This document shows positions 18,831 through 26,376 of a DNA stretch of 64,000 nucleotides, piece by piece. The stretch comes from JBKECO01 sp047974745 (lineage in GTDB: Bacteria; Bacillota; Clostridia; Lachnospirales; Lachnospiraceae), in NCBI GenBank assembly GCA_047974745.1, contig JBKECO010000011.1, positions 133,867 to 197,866 of the forward strand, in the 5' to 3' direction. A model generated the notes under the pieces. The model did no database searches and was not told the DNA's origin. It was given only the letters and a program-made list of their open reading frames with translations. The translations under genes and the position numbers were made by a program. Position 1 is the first letter of the stretch. Every line of letters begins with the position of its first letter.

Positions 18831-18856
18831 AAAAACTCCTCCTATAAAATGAATTT

Positions 18857-18880
18857 GCGGAACTGCAGCAGCAGTTCCGC
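18857..18880. other. Hairpin between the BMP lipoprotein and ATPase genes
   Basis: A perfect 10-bp stem (GCGGAACTGC/GCAGTTCCGC) with a 4-base loop in the 75-bp gap, without a T-tract. Such hairpins often protect the upstream mRNA so that the binding protein is made in excess over the ATPase. That function is inference. Confidence 0.5.
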
Positions 18881-18905
18881 GAAAACATGGTATCTGTCCT
18901 GATTT

Positions 18906-20183
18906 CTACTGTGTCAGTTCTGTAATACCATCAATACGAAGATCAAATGATGGAGCTGAACTAAGCTCTGATTCATGGAAATAACCATCTGATACATAAT
19001 CTGCATATTTTGCATAAGCTTCATCAGATGCAATCAAATCTTCAATTGTGGAACCGCCAATTGTAAATGTAGTGGTATCAAATACATGCAGTGTACCTGC
19101 AATGATCGCTGCTTCTGCTTCTGCTGCTTTTGCATCTGTTCCTTCTGCGATAACAGCTGTATTCAATGCTGTGATGCCAACCGCATCATCTACATATCCC
19201 TGGCACCAGTCTGTTGAAAATTCAGTACCTGTCATAACGCTCTGAACTGCATAGGTGTAATATGCTCCCCAGTTGATGTATGGTGATGTCATTGCTGTGC
19301 TCGGTGCTACGGATGTCATATCTACATTATATCCTACACAAGGTACTCCTGCAGCTTCACATGTGGAAGGTGCTCCTGTTGTATCAGCATGCTGGCTGAT
19401 CAGTTTTGCGCCATTTGCGATCAGCTGAGATGCAACCTCTGCTTCTGTTGACATATCAGCCCAGCTGTTCGTATACTGAACATCCATGGTAACGGTAGGA
19501 CACACGCTTTTTGCTCCGAGGTAAAAAGAGGTATATCCTGAAACAACTTCAGCATAAGGGAATGCACCAACATATCCCATTTTTGCCTGATCTGCTGTGA
19601 TCTCGCCTGCATCGATCATCTCATTGAGTTTCAAGCCTGCTACGATACCGGAAACATATCTGGCTTCGTAAATGGAAGTAAAGTAGTTATGCATGTTCGT
19701 AAGTCCTGAAAGTGCTGCCTGATATCCTGTTGCATGTGCGAACTGGATTTCCGGATATTCTGTTGCTGCCTGAATCAGATAATCCTCATGACCAAAGCTT
19801 GTTGCAAAAATAATGTTACAGCCCTGATCTGCAAGATCAACTGCAGCATCATATGCGGATTCATCCTCTGGTATATTTGTCTTTTCGATGACCTGATCCT
19901 CAGACAGACCAAGTGACTCCATCATTTTCTCAATTCCTTCCATGTGAGATGCTGTATAGCCTTCATTCTCATCTCCAACATAGATCACGCCGACTTTGAT
20001 ATCGGTCGCTTCCTGTGCTGCATCCGCTTCAGACGTTTCAGATGTAACTGATTCTGTTGCTGTTGTTGATTCTGATGCAGTAGTATCTGTAGTAGTTGTA
20101 CTATCAGATGTTGATCCACAGCCAGCAGCTAGACCTGCGACCATGGCAACTGCCAAAAACAATCCAAGTGCTCTTTTCTTCAT
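18906..20183 (-). CDS. BMP family (nucleoside-type) ABC substrate-binding lipoprotein
   Basis: 425 residues with a lipoprotein signal peptide: MKKRALGLF, hydrophobic stretch, lipobox LAAGC with Cys at about 22, then a Thr/Ser/Glu-rich linker to about residue 60. The mature part is a PBP1-like BMP domain (KVGVIYVGDENEGYT; FATSFGHEDY; SQHADTTGAP). Such proteins bind purine nucleosides. It heads the importer operon behind a roughly 200-base leader with two promoter-like elements and a terminator-like hairpin. ATG preceded by AGGAGG. Confidence 0.9.
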   Translation of the reverse strand: MKKRALGLFLAVAMVAGLAAGCGSTSDSTTTTDTTASESTTATESVTSETSEADAAQEATDIKVGVIYVGDENEGYTASHMEGIEKMMESLGLSEDQVIEKTNIPEDESAYDAAVDLADQGCNIIFATSFGHEDYLIQAATEYPEIQFAHATGYQAALSGLTNMHNYFTSIYEARYVSGIVAGLKLNEMIDAGEITADQAKMGYVGAFPYAEVVSGYTSFYLGAKSVCPTVTMDVQYTNSWADMSTEAEVASQLIANGAKLISQHADTTGAPSTCEAAGVPCVGYNVDMTSVAPSTAMTSPYINWGAYYTYAVQSVMTGTEFSTDWCQGYVDDAVGITALNTAVIAEGTDAKAAEAEAAIIAGTLHVFDTTTFTIGGSTIEDLIASDEAYAKYADYVSDGYFHESELSSAPSFDLRIDGITELTQ

Positions 20184-20209
20184 AATATCCTCCTATTTAC
20201 TACTTGTTA

Positions 20210-20231
20210 AGGTCAAAATTCACTCTGACCT
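20210..20231. promoter_or_regulatory. Inverted repeat near the BMP gene start
   Basis: AGGTCA and TGACCT separated by 10 bases, 27 bases before the start codon. It could be an operator or a small mRNA hairpin near the ribosome binding site. No conserved purine-riboswitch core is visible here. Confidence 0.35.
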
Positions 20232-20289
20232 GGTATCTTCAGATCGTGTCAGACTTTGTTCCCACACAATCCTTAAAACAGCCTTTTTC

Positions 20290-20318
20290 ATTTTACAAGC
20301 AAAACGTTAAAAAATCAA
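20290..20318 (-). promoter_or_regulatory. Promoter P2 for the importer operon
   Basis: Minus strand -35 TTGATT and -10 TAAAAT separated by 17 bases, downstream of the terminator-like hairpin, giving a leader of about 100 bases to the BMP gene. Confidence 0.5.
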
Positions 20319-20337
20319 TAAAAGTATGTCATAAAAG

Positions 20338-20372
20338 CAGAAAAAAGAAGTCACGTGTGAAAACACGCAACT
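20338..20372 (-). terminator. Terminator-like hairpin between promoters P1 and P2
   Basis: Stem CGTGT/ACACG closed by a 4-base loop, extended by ACT/AGT pairs across a small internal loop, then a T-rich minus-strand tract. It may end guaD transcription, or act as an attenuator because P1 lies upstream of it. Confidence 0.6.
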
Positions 20373-20391
20373 CCTTTGCTGCCTTTTAAAA

Positions 20392-20419
20392 AGTATATCA
20401 TGATAAAAATAAATGTCAA
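20392..20419 (-). promoter_or_regulatory. Promoter P1 just downstream of guaD
   Basis: Minus strand TTGACA and TATACT separated by 16 bases, only 16 bases after the guaD stop codon. A transcript from it would meet the hairpin at 20338-20372 within about 50 bases. Confidence 0.55.
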
Positions 20420-20435
20420 TCCTGTTTTTGATTAT

Positions 20436-21725
20436 TTAGTCAAACTCAATTTTTCGACCTGCAACATATTTGTCTTTTAACCTTGCCTGATCAAAAAAGT
20501 ACATCAGACGCTCCACTCGAAGGGACAGGGGATACTTCACCAAACTTCTGATCGCCGAGTCATCGATCACAAGAATATCTGCATCATACCCTTGCTCGAA
20601 TGCTCCGGTCTTGCCAAAATAACTTCCGCCAGATCTTGTCGCCATATAAAATGCCTCCGCAAAGCTTAGATACATCATGGACGGATCCACCAGCCTCCAA
20701 TACATCTTAGAAGCCTGTATCGCAAGCGTGACAGCTCTTGGCATTGATAAGGTCGCACCGCCGGCCACATCCGTTCCGATGGCGACGCAGAGCCCCTCAT
20801 TCAAAAAAGCTCGAACGGGTGCGATTCCTGAAGCTATATTCATATTGGAATCAGGACAGTGTGCAATATAGGTGCCTTTTTCTCTTAACAGCCTTCTCTC
20901 ATCTTCTCCAAGGTAGACGCAGTGTGCCATGATAGCAGGCTGCTCCAAAGAGCCGAGCATATGAAAGTCATCATATGCCTGACCATAGCTCTCAGCCATT
21001 GGAACAAGTTCATTCACCCACGCAATTTCTGCATGATTTTCCGAAAGGTGGGATTGCACGGGAACCTTGTATGTTGCTGAGAGCGTTCCAAGACCATTCA
21101 TCAACTCATCCGTACAGGTAGGAATAAATCGAGGCGTGATCATTGGGAATGTCCTTTGAAATCTCTTTTTGGACGTTTGGACCCATTCCTTAGTCTCTCG
21201 CAGCAGCTCCTGCGTACTAAGATAACAAAGTGCAGAATCTGCGTTACGATCCATATCGACCTTGCCCACGTATGTGATCAGACCACTCTTCTCGAGCTGT
21301 TCCATCAGCTCAAGTGTTCCAGCCTGATGCAGAGTTGCGTAAACACAGGCTCTTGTTGTGTAACTTCTTTTTAGATCCTCTGTAAAAATCTCATATGCTT
21401 TTTTTGCATAGGTGATATCCTTGTATTTTGCTTCTTCCGGAAAAGTATAGGTCGAAAGCCAGTCAAGGAGTTCTAGATCCATGCCGAGCCCCCGAAAAGT
21501 ATACTGGGAAGCATGCAGATGAAGATCTGTCATACCCGGAATGATGATCTGTCCGCTGCAGTCCCTGACAGGGATGTTTTCGAAGGAATCCGGAATCTTC
21601 GAATAGATTCCCTCGATCCTTCCATCCATACAAATCAGATAGTGATTCTCATAAGTAAGCAGCTCCCTGTCGCTGCCGGAATAAGCAATATCGCCTTTTA
21701 ATATAAAACAGTTCTTCCTGTCCAT
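20436..21725 (-). CDS. guaD: Guanine deaminase-like amidohydrolase
   Basis: 429 residues from the ATG at 21725, which follows GGGGGAG; the open frame continues upstream to 21776 without family similarity. Amidohydrolase superfamily: metal motif DLHLHASQY near 82-90 (the Q-Y-F-R-G-LGMD stretch is typical of guanine deaminases), PVQSHLSEN, MAHCVYL and IGTDVAGG with the metal Asp. The reaction would be guanine to xanthine plus ammonia, using zinc, in the cytoplasm. Placed beside a nucleoside-type importer and Mo hydroxylases, it would feed xanthine into the pathway. A related aminohydrolase of other specificity cannot be excluded. Confidence 0.87.
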   Translation of the reverse strand: MDRKNCFILKGDIAYSGSDRELLTYENHYLICMDGRIEGIYSKIPDSFENIPVRDCSGQIIIPGMTDLHLHASQYTFRGLGMDLELLDWLSTYTFPEEAKYKDITYAKKAYEIFTEDLKRSYTTRACVYATLHQAGTLELMEQLEKSGLITYVGKVDMDRNADSALCYLSTQELLRETKEWVQTSKKRFQRTFPMITPRFIPTCTDELMNGLGTLSATYKVPVQSHLSENHAEIAWVNELVPMAESYGQAYDDFHMLGSLEQPAIMAHCVYLGEDERRLLREKGTYIAHCPDSNMNIASGIAPVRAFLNEGLCVAIGTDVAGGATLSMPRAVTLAIQASKMYWRLVDPSMMYLSFAEAFYMATRSGGSYFGKTGAFEQGYDADILVIDDSAIRSLVKYPLSLRVERLMYFFDQARLKDKYVAGRKIEFD

Positions 21726-21789
21726 ATATGCTCCCCCTCTTGTTGATTGCAGGCATCTCCATCGCCGGCGGTGCAATCTTTTTTTACAG

Positions 21790-21841
21790 AAAAATACTCC
21801 GGAGAAATAACTGCTTCATTGCAATCCATTCCTCAGGAGTA
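21790..21841 (-). terminator. Terminator-like hairpin after ohrR
   Basis: TACTCC-T-GAG pairs with CTC-C-GGAGTA around a 27-base loop and is followed by TTTTT on the minus strand. The long loop and internal mismatch make it a moderate candidate. It would separate ohrR from guaD. Confidence 0.4.
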
Positions 21842-21852
21842 ACATTATGCTC

Positions 21853-22281
21853 TTATTTGCCCAGGATCTTGTAGAGTAAGTGATAGAGCTGTCTGATTTC
21901 ATCCTGATCGATCGTAAGACATTCACCAAGTCGCATCGGAATATCCTTCGCCCTATCTCGAAGATCGGCTCCTTCTGCAGTAAGCGTGACAATCAGATTT
22001 CTCTCGTCCTCTTTCGAGCGGCATCTTTCGATATAATTCTTTGCTTCCAGCTTTTTGAGTACAGGTGTCAGGGTACCTGAATCTAAATATAAATACTCGC
22101 CCAGCTCCTTGACATTCAATTCCTTCTTATCCCACATGACCATCATGGTGATATACTGTGTGTAGGTAAGGTCGATTTCATCCAGTAGCGGCTTATATTT
22201 TTTAACAACTTCCTTTGCACTCGCATAGAGAGGAAAACAAAGCTGATTTTCTAGTTTCAGTGCATCGTATTCTGTATTCAT
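21853..22281 (-). CDS. ohrR: OhrR-type MarR family peroxide sensor
   Basis: 142 residues with a winged helix fold. ENQLCFPLYA places Cys at position 15, the peroxide-sensing cysteine position of Bacillus OhrR, and LDSGTLTPVLKKLE is the characteristic recognition helix; DERNLIVTLT is the wing. OhrR represses organic-hydroperoxide defence genes until its Cys is oxidised. It lies 110 bp downstream of the glutathione peroxidase gene in the same direction, which is likely its target instead of the usual ohr gene. A promoter-like TTGTCA/TAAAAT pair precedes it. Confidence 0.83.
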   Translation of the reverse strand: MNTEYDALKLENQLCFPLYASAKEVVKKYKPLLDEIDLTYTQYITMMVMWDKKELNVKELGEYLYLDSGTLTPVLKKLEAKNYIERCRSKEDERNLIVTLTAEGADLRDRAKDIPMRLGECLTIDQDEIRQLYHLLYKILGK

Positions 22282-22391
22282 TGGTACACTCCTTACTGCC
22301 TTACTATCCTTGTATCATTTAATCCTGGTATTATTTTATACTATGCACTCCCGGTTGACAAGCCGAAGGATACAATTCCTGTCAGACTGAT

Positions 22392-22868
22392 TTACTGACA
22401 GGCTTTTTGAATGCTGCTCTCGAGCTTTTCCGGTGTGACGGTCGGAGCAAATCTGGCAATGACATGTCCTTGCTTATCCACTAGAAATTTTGTGAAATTC
22501 CATTTGATCTTTTTACCCAGGATCCCGCCCTTCTTTTCTTTGAGAAAGGTATATAAAGGGGCTTCATTGCTGCCATTTACATCGATTTTCTTGAACTGAG
22601 GGAATGTTGTACCATAGTTCAACATACAGAACTCAGAGATTTCTGCCTGACTTCCTGGTGCCTGATTTGCAAACTGATTACATGGAAAATCCAGAATTTC
22701 AAGCCCTTTGTCCTGATATTCCTTGTATAACTTCTCTAGTCCTTTGTACTGCGGTGTAAAACCACAGCCGGTTGCTGTATTCACGATCAACAGTGCTTTT
22801 CCTTCATACTGCTTTAGTGAAACCTCTTTTCCGTCACTTCCAACTACCATAAAGTCATAAATATTCAT
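22392..22868 (-). CDS. gpx: Glutathione peroxidase family protein (Cys type)
   Basis: 158 residues, thioredoxin fold. The peroxidatic residue is Cys35 in NTATGCGFTPQYKGL (a cysteine codon, not TGA); the partner Gln is in DFPCNQF near 78 and the Trp/Asn pair in KWNFTKF near 128. Non-selenium members of this family generally reduce hydroperoxides with thioredoxin rather than glutathione. It stands behind its own promoter with a roughly 210-base leader and is followed by ohrR. Confidence 0.92.
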   Translation of the reverse strand: MNIYDFMVVGSDGKEVSLKQYEGKALLIVNTATGCGFTPQYKGLEKLYKEYQDKGLEILDFPCNQFANQAPGSQAEISEFCMLNYGTTFPQFKKIDVNGSNEAPLYTFLKEKKGGILGKKIKWNFTKFLVDKQGHVIARFAPTVTPEKLESSIQKACQ

Positions 22869-22938
22869 ACTTTCTCGTACCGTTCCTTTTCTTATTTTTT
22901 CGTTTTCATTTTTTGTTTTCTTTTTTCATTTTCATTGC

Positions 22939-23005
22939 TTGATTTCATACTTAGATTGCATTGTTTGATGTCATACTTAGATTGAATTGTTTGATGTCAT
23001 TGTTT
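22939..23005. repeat. 26-bp tandem repeat, about 2.5 copies
   Basis: Two 26-base units (22939-22964 and 22965-22990) differ at two positions, followed by a half unit. They lie in the gpx leader between promoter and start codon. The whole 22869-23253 gap otherwise holds only the promoter, the inverted repeat at 23051-23077 and the potD terminator. Confidence 0.8.
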
Positions 23006-23050
23006 CGTTTTTCATGTTCACAATGTCTGCACCATCCATATCAATTTTCG

Positions 23051-23077
23051 ATTGCATGTCATTTAATTGTTTGCAAT
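23051..23077. promoter_or_regulatory. Candidate OhrR operator in the gpx leader
   Basis: ATTGCA and TGCAAT flank a 15-base core whose minus strand reads ACAATTAAAT, one half of the Bacillus OhrR operator; the other half is degenerate. It sits just downstream of the gpx promoter, where a repressor would block transcription. Confidence 0.4.
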
Positions 23078-23087
23078 GATTATGTTA

Positions 23088-23116
23088 ATAGTATACCAAT
23101 CTCTTGCTTTTGTCAA
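23088..23116 (-). promoter_or_regulatory. gpx promoter
   Basis: Minus strand TTGACA with TACTAT at 17-base spacing (or TATACT at 15). Confidence 0.55.
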
Positions 23117-23186
23117 GTACTGTCTTGATGACTTATGTGATCGTATTATCAAAAAAAAGAGGATCGCATCCTAATTTCTGACACTG

Positions 23187-23215
23187 TAAAAGGACAGCCA
23201 GGTGACTGGCTGTCC
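23187..23215 (-). terminator. Terminator of the pot operon
   Basis: Perfect 10-bp stem GGACAGCCAG/CTGGCTGTCC with a 4-base loop and a short TTTT on the minus strand, 38 bp after potD. Confidence 0.75.
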
Positions 23216-23253
23216 CTATAAAGCCCGAAAGAAGGGCGTACATGCGGTCTGGA

Positions 23254-24795
23254 CTAGTATCTGCTCGACCTGCGGCGCATCCACATGTTGCGAAGCTTTA
23301 GAATCAGGATGACTGCACAGACAATCGCAAGTAAAATTAGTACCGGTGCAAGTTGACTGATCCGAATCTGATCAAAATTAAAACACCTTACATTGATCCA
23401 CATCTGATTTAATTTCTCATTCGTCTCATCGCTAAAATAACCCATTACTGCACTGCGCTGCAGGACTTCGACCGGTGGATATTGTGCAAAAAGCTGCCTT
23501 TTTCCCTGTTCGCTGCTTGCGGTCAGTATATACTCCGTATCTGTTTCCTCTCCGGAAAAGAAATATCCAAGCGGATATTCCATCGTATCAACCTCATCCT
23601 CTGCCTCAAAATTCCATTTCAGATAATCATAGACCAATGGATCCTCTCCTCCGGAAATGACAGAGGTATATCCTATATAGTACATATTGCGAACAACATT
23701 GTCTGGTCGTGAAATGAAATTTATGAATGCTTCTGCGGCTTGTTGCTTATCTGCATCTCCGTTAATTCCGGATTTTAGCATTACCCATCCATCCATCCAG
23801 AGATTGGTGCACTCTTGTGGTACGGCATAATTCAAGTACAGTCCATCCTCCTCTGCAACATCCATGGCATAGACGGCGTCTCCGGACCATTGCAGATTTG
23901 CAACGATTTTTCCTGTTATCATATCCGCTTTTCCACTGTCTGTTTCAAACGAATATATATTCTGTCGAATTTCCTGCAACAAATCTTCCGCCTTCTGGAT
24001 CGTTTCGTCGCTTGTATCATTCATGACTGCAGCAAGGTTGCTCTGGTAGTTCAAATCACTTCGGAAGGCAGGTGCCAGCAGCAGATCCTTATTCATGATA
24101 GCCAGTGTCGGAAAATAGGACTCTCTTGCACTGTCTTTTATAGTCACCTGTTTCTGATACTTTGGATTTCGCAGAATATCCCAGGTAGATGCGTCCTCCT
24201 CCGATACTTTTTCCGGGTTATAAATGATGCCAATGGTTCCCCACATATAGCCGGCAGCATAATCATCCAGATACTTACCATTGATAGAGTAGCCGCTGAG
24301 TGTTTTGTATATATACGGAGAAACTCCGTTTATATAATAGTTCGCATCTAAGCTGTCATCTGTAAATTCAGAAGAAAGCGGCCAAAGCCGATCCTCTGCC
24401 AAAAGCTTCATGATCATATATTCAGAAGGACAGACAAGATCATAGGTCTCGCCAATCATCAGCTTACTGTAAAGATCTTCATTGGTTCCAAAAGTAGAAT
24501 ACTCCACAACTACCTCTTGACCATATGTCTCAAGGTACCAGTCTTCATAGTCCGATACCAGCCCATCTATACTTGTGATATCTCCGGAAGGAAGGTCGAT
24601 CGTCTCATCATCGCCCCAGTCTCCTTCATCCATATACTCCTCCCAATTCCCGATCTTTAAGACAATTGGATCACTTTCCTCTGCCACCTCTGTGGCTTGT
24701 ACAGGCAGAGTCTGTATCGTAACAGGCAGAATCAAAAGCGCCAATACTGCAGGCTTTATGAAAGAGCCCTTTTTTCTAAATTTCTTTTCCGGCAT
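23254..24795 (-). CDS. potD: PotD-like polyamine-type binding protein with C-terminal membrane anchor
   Basis: 513 residues, far longer than the roughly 350 of PotD. An N-terminal signal or anchor segment (to about residue 34) is followed by a periplasmic-binding domain with PotD landmarks: KIGNWEEY near 47, FGTNEDLYSKL, YDLVCPSEYMI near 140, WGTIGIIYNPEK. An acidic insert near 55-75 is unusual. The C-terminus has a clear membrane helix (VLILLAIVCAVILILKL) and a basic tail, so the protein is probably tethered rather than lipidated: no lipobox Cys is seen. It overlaps potC by 20 bp. Polyamine specificity is by family; related members bind other cations or phosphonates. Confidence 0.83.
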   Translation of the reverse strand: MPEKKFRKKGSFIKPAVLALLILPVTIQTLPVQATEVAEESDPIVLKIGNWEEYMDEGDWGDDETIDLPSGDITSIDGLVSDYEDWYLETYGQEVVVEYSTFGTNEDLYSKLMIGETYDLVCPSEYMIMKLLAEDRLWPLSSEFTDDSLDANYYINGVSPYIYKTLSGYSINGKYLDDYAAGYMWGTIGIIYNPEKVSEEDASTWDILRNPKYQKQVTIKDSARESYFPTLAIMNKDLLLAPAFRSDLNYQSNLAAVMNDTSDETIQKAEDLLQEIRQNIYSFETDSGKADMITGKIVANLQWSGDAVYAMDVAEEDGLYLNYAVPQECTNLWMDGWVMLKSGINGDADKQQAAEAFINFISRPDNVVRNMYYIGYTSVISGGEDPLVYDYLKWNFEAEDEVDTMEYPLGYFFSGEETDTEYILTASSEQGKRQLFAQYPPVEVLQRSAVMGYFSDETNEKLNQMWINVRCFNFDQIRISQLAPVLILLAIVCAVILILKLRNMWMRRRSSRY

Positions 24796-25588
24796 TGCTT
24801 GAAATTCCCTTTCTGTCAGAGGTCAGATTGCTGATCAGTACTGAGATCAGTATTATTGCAAAGATCAAAGTTGATAATGCCCATAGGGCAGTCTTGATCT
24901 GTGTATTTGACCCTTTTGTGGCATTTACAACATAGGTACTGATCGTGTCAAATGTGGCAGGTTTTGTATAGGTCGTAATAAAATAGTCATCCAGAGATAA
25001 GGTTATCGCCAGAAAAAAACCAGAAATAATACCTGGAATGATCTCGGGTACAATAATTTTAAACATTGCCTGGGATCCACTCGCACCGAGATCTAATGCT
25101 GCTTCATACATACTGTAATCCATTTTACGCAGTCTCGGCAGAACAGATAGATAAACAAAGGGTGTCGAAAGTACTACGTGCCCTATCACGAGTGGTATAA
25201 AAGTGTCTTTGTCAATGCCCACTACAACGATCAGCAGAATGCAGATGGAAAAACCAGTAACGACATCTGCATTCACGATCGGAATCTGATTGGCAGCTGT
25301 CACGAAGCTTCTTACTTTTTTGGAAGAATAGAAGGTACCGATCGCACCGCAGGTACCAAGTATCGTCGCGATCACTGCACTTCGAACGGCAAGGGACAAT
25401 GTGCCGCCTATCATATCCAGCAATTCAGGCGTTGTGAATAACTTTTGATAGTTATCCAGCGTAAAATTACCTGCAGCCCCTATTGTAGGTGCATCCAGAA
25501 AACTATAGACAGAAAGTACAACAATTGGCAGATAGATAAATAGAAGGATCAGACCTATCCAGCCGGCCGATATCATTTTTTTCATCAT
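24776..25588 (-). CDS. potC: Spermidine/putrescine-type ABC permease PotC
   Basis: 270 residues with about six membrane segments and the binding-protein-dependent permease coupling motif EAALDLGASGSQAMFKIIVPEI near 165. It forms the channel with PotB. Overlaps potB by 4 bp (ATGA) and potD by 20 bp. Confidence 0.9.
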   Translation of the reverse strand: MMKKMISAGWIGLILLFIYLPIVVLSVYSFLDAPTIGAAGNFTLDNYQKLFTTPELLDMIGGTLSLAVRSAVIATILGTCGAIGTFYSSKKVRSFVTAANQIPIVNADVVTGFSICILLIVVVGIDKDTFIPLVIGHVVLSTPFVYLSVLPRLRKMDYSMYEAALDLGASGSQAMFKIIVPEIIPGIISGFFLAITLSLDDYFITTYTKPATFDTISTYVVNATKGSNTQIKTALWALSTLIFAIILISVLISNLTSDRKGISSNAGKEI

Positions 25589-26376
25589 CGCACCACCCTC
25601 TTATCTGCTTCTGTATCGGAAAAGCCTCTGGTCACCCAGGTGATAAAGAAAATGATCAGCAGCAGGATCAGTGATATCATTGAGCCGCTGTTCCAGTCGA
25701 AGGCATTGAAATAGCTTCCGATCAGACTGCCCATAATAAAGGTATTGTTGTAAAGCATGTCCAATACGACATAGCAGGTCATTGAGGGTAAAAATACCAT
25801 CATAACGCCGCTGATGATCCCCGGCAGAGACATTGGCAGCGTTACTCCCACAAAGACCGAGACCGGATCTGCACCAAGATCAGATGCCGCTTCCAAAAGA
25901 CTGGTATCCAGTTTTAAAAGTGTTGTGTATAAAGGCAGTATCATGAATGGAAGAAAATCATATGTCATACCGATCACCGTATTCAAAAATGGATAGTAAG
26001 CCAGATTCCCTTCGATCACAGTCAAAATTTCCTTTAATGCAAGGATCCTGAGTGTAAAATTGATCCACATCGGCACAATAAAAAGTGCAAGCAGAACCGC
26101 TTTTCTCCTAAGTCTGCTTCGTGCCAGAATATATGCCACAGGGTAAGCCAGCAAGAGACACAGTACCGTGGTGGAAATTGAAATAGCAAGGCTATAAAAT
26201 AATGTCCCGATCGTGTTACCGCTGATAAAAAAACCAATAAAATTATGTATCGTGAAGTGTCCATCCCCATTGGTGAATGCATAATAGATGATAACAACAA
26301 GAGGAGCGATCACAAAGAGCAGCAGGAATAGAATATAGGGAATTCCTAACTGTTTTCGTCCCAAATACCCCCTCAT
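25585..26376 (-). CDS. potB: Spermidine/putrescine-type ABC permease PotB
   Basis: 263 residues, about six membrane helices, coupling loop EAASDLGADPVSVFVGVTLP near 160. Overlaps potA by 4 bp and potC by 4 bp, so potA-potB-potC-potD are translated as one coupled unit. Confidence 0.9.
   Translation of the reverse strand: MRGYLGRKQLGIPYILFLLLFVIAPLVVIIYYAFTNGDGHFTIHNFIGFFISGNTIGTLFYSLAISISTTVLCLLLAYPVAYILARSRLRRKAVLLALFIVPMWINFTLRILALKEILTVIEGNLAYYPFLNTVIGMTYDFLPFMILPLYTTLLKLDTSLLEAASDLGADPVSVFVGVTLPMSLPGIISGVMMVFLPSMTCYVVLDMLYNNTFIMGSLIGSYFNAFDWNSGSMISLILLLIIFFITWVTRGFSDTEADKRVVR

Noticed and set aside
20184..20435. Purine riboswitch ahead of the nucleoside-type importer
   Set aside because: The conserved purine aptamer core could not be found on the minus strand; only promoters and simple hairpins are present.
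22764..22766. Selenocysteine in the glutathione peroxidase
   Set aside because: The peroxidatic position is an ordinary cysteine codon in an uninterrupted frame.
22939..23005. CRISPR-like repeats
   Set aside because: The units are contiguous with no spacers, only about 2.5 copies, and no cas gene is near.
23815..24351. 178-codon plus-strand open frame
   Set aside because: Antisense shadow of the potD-like gene.
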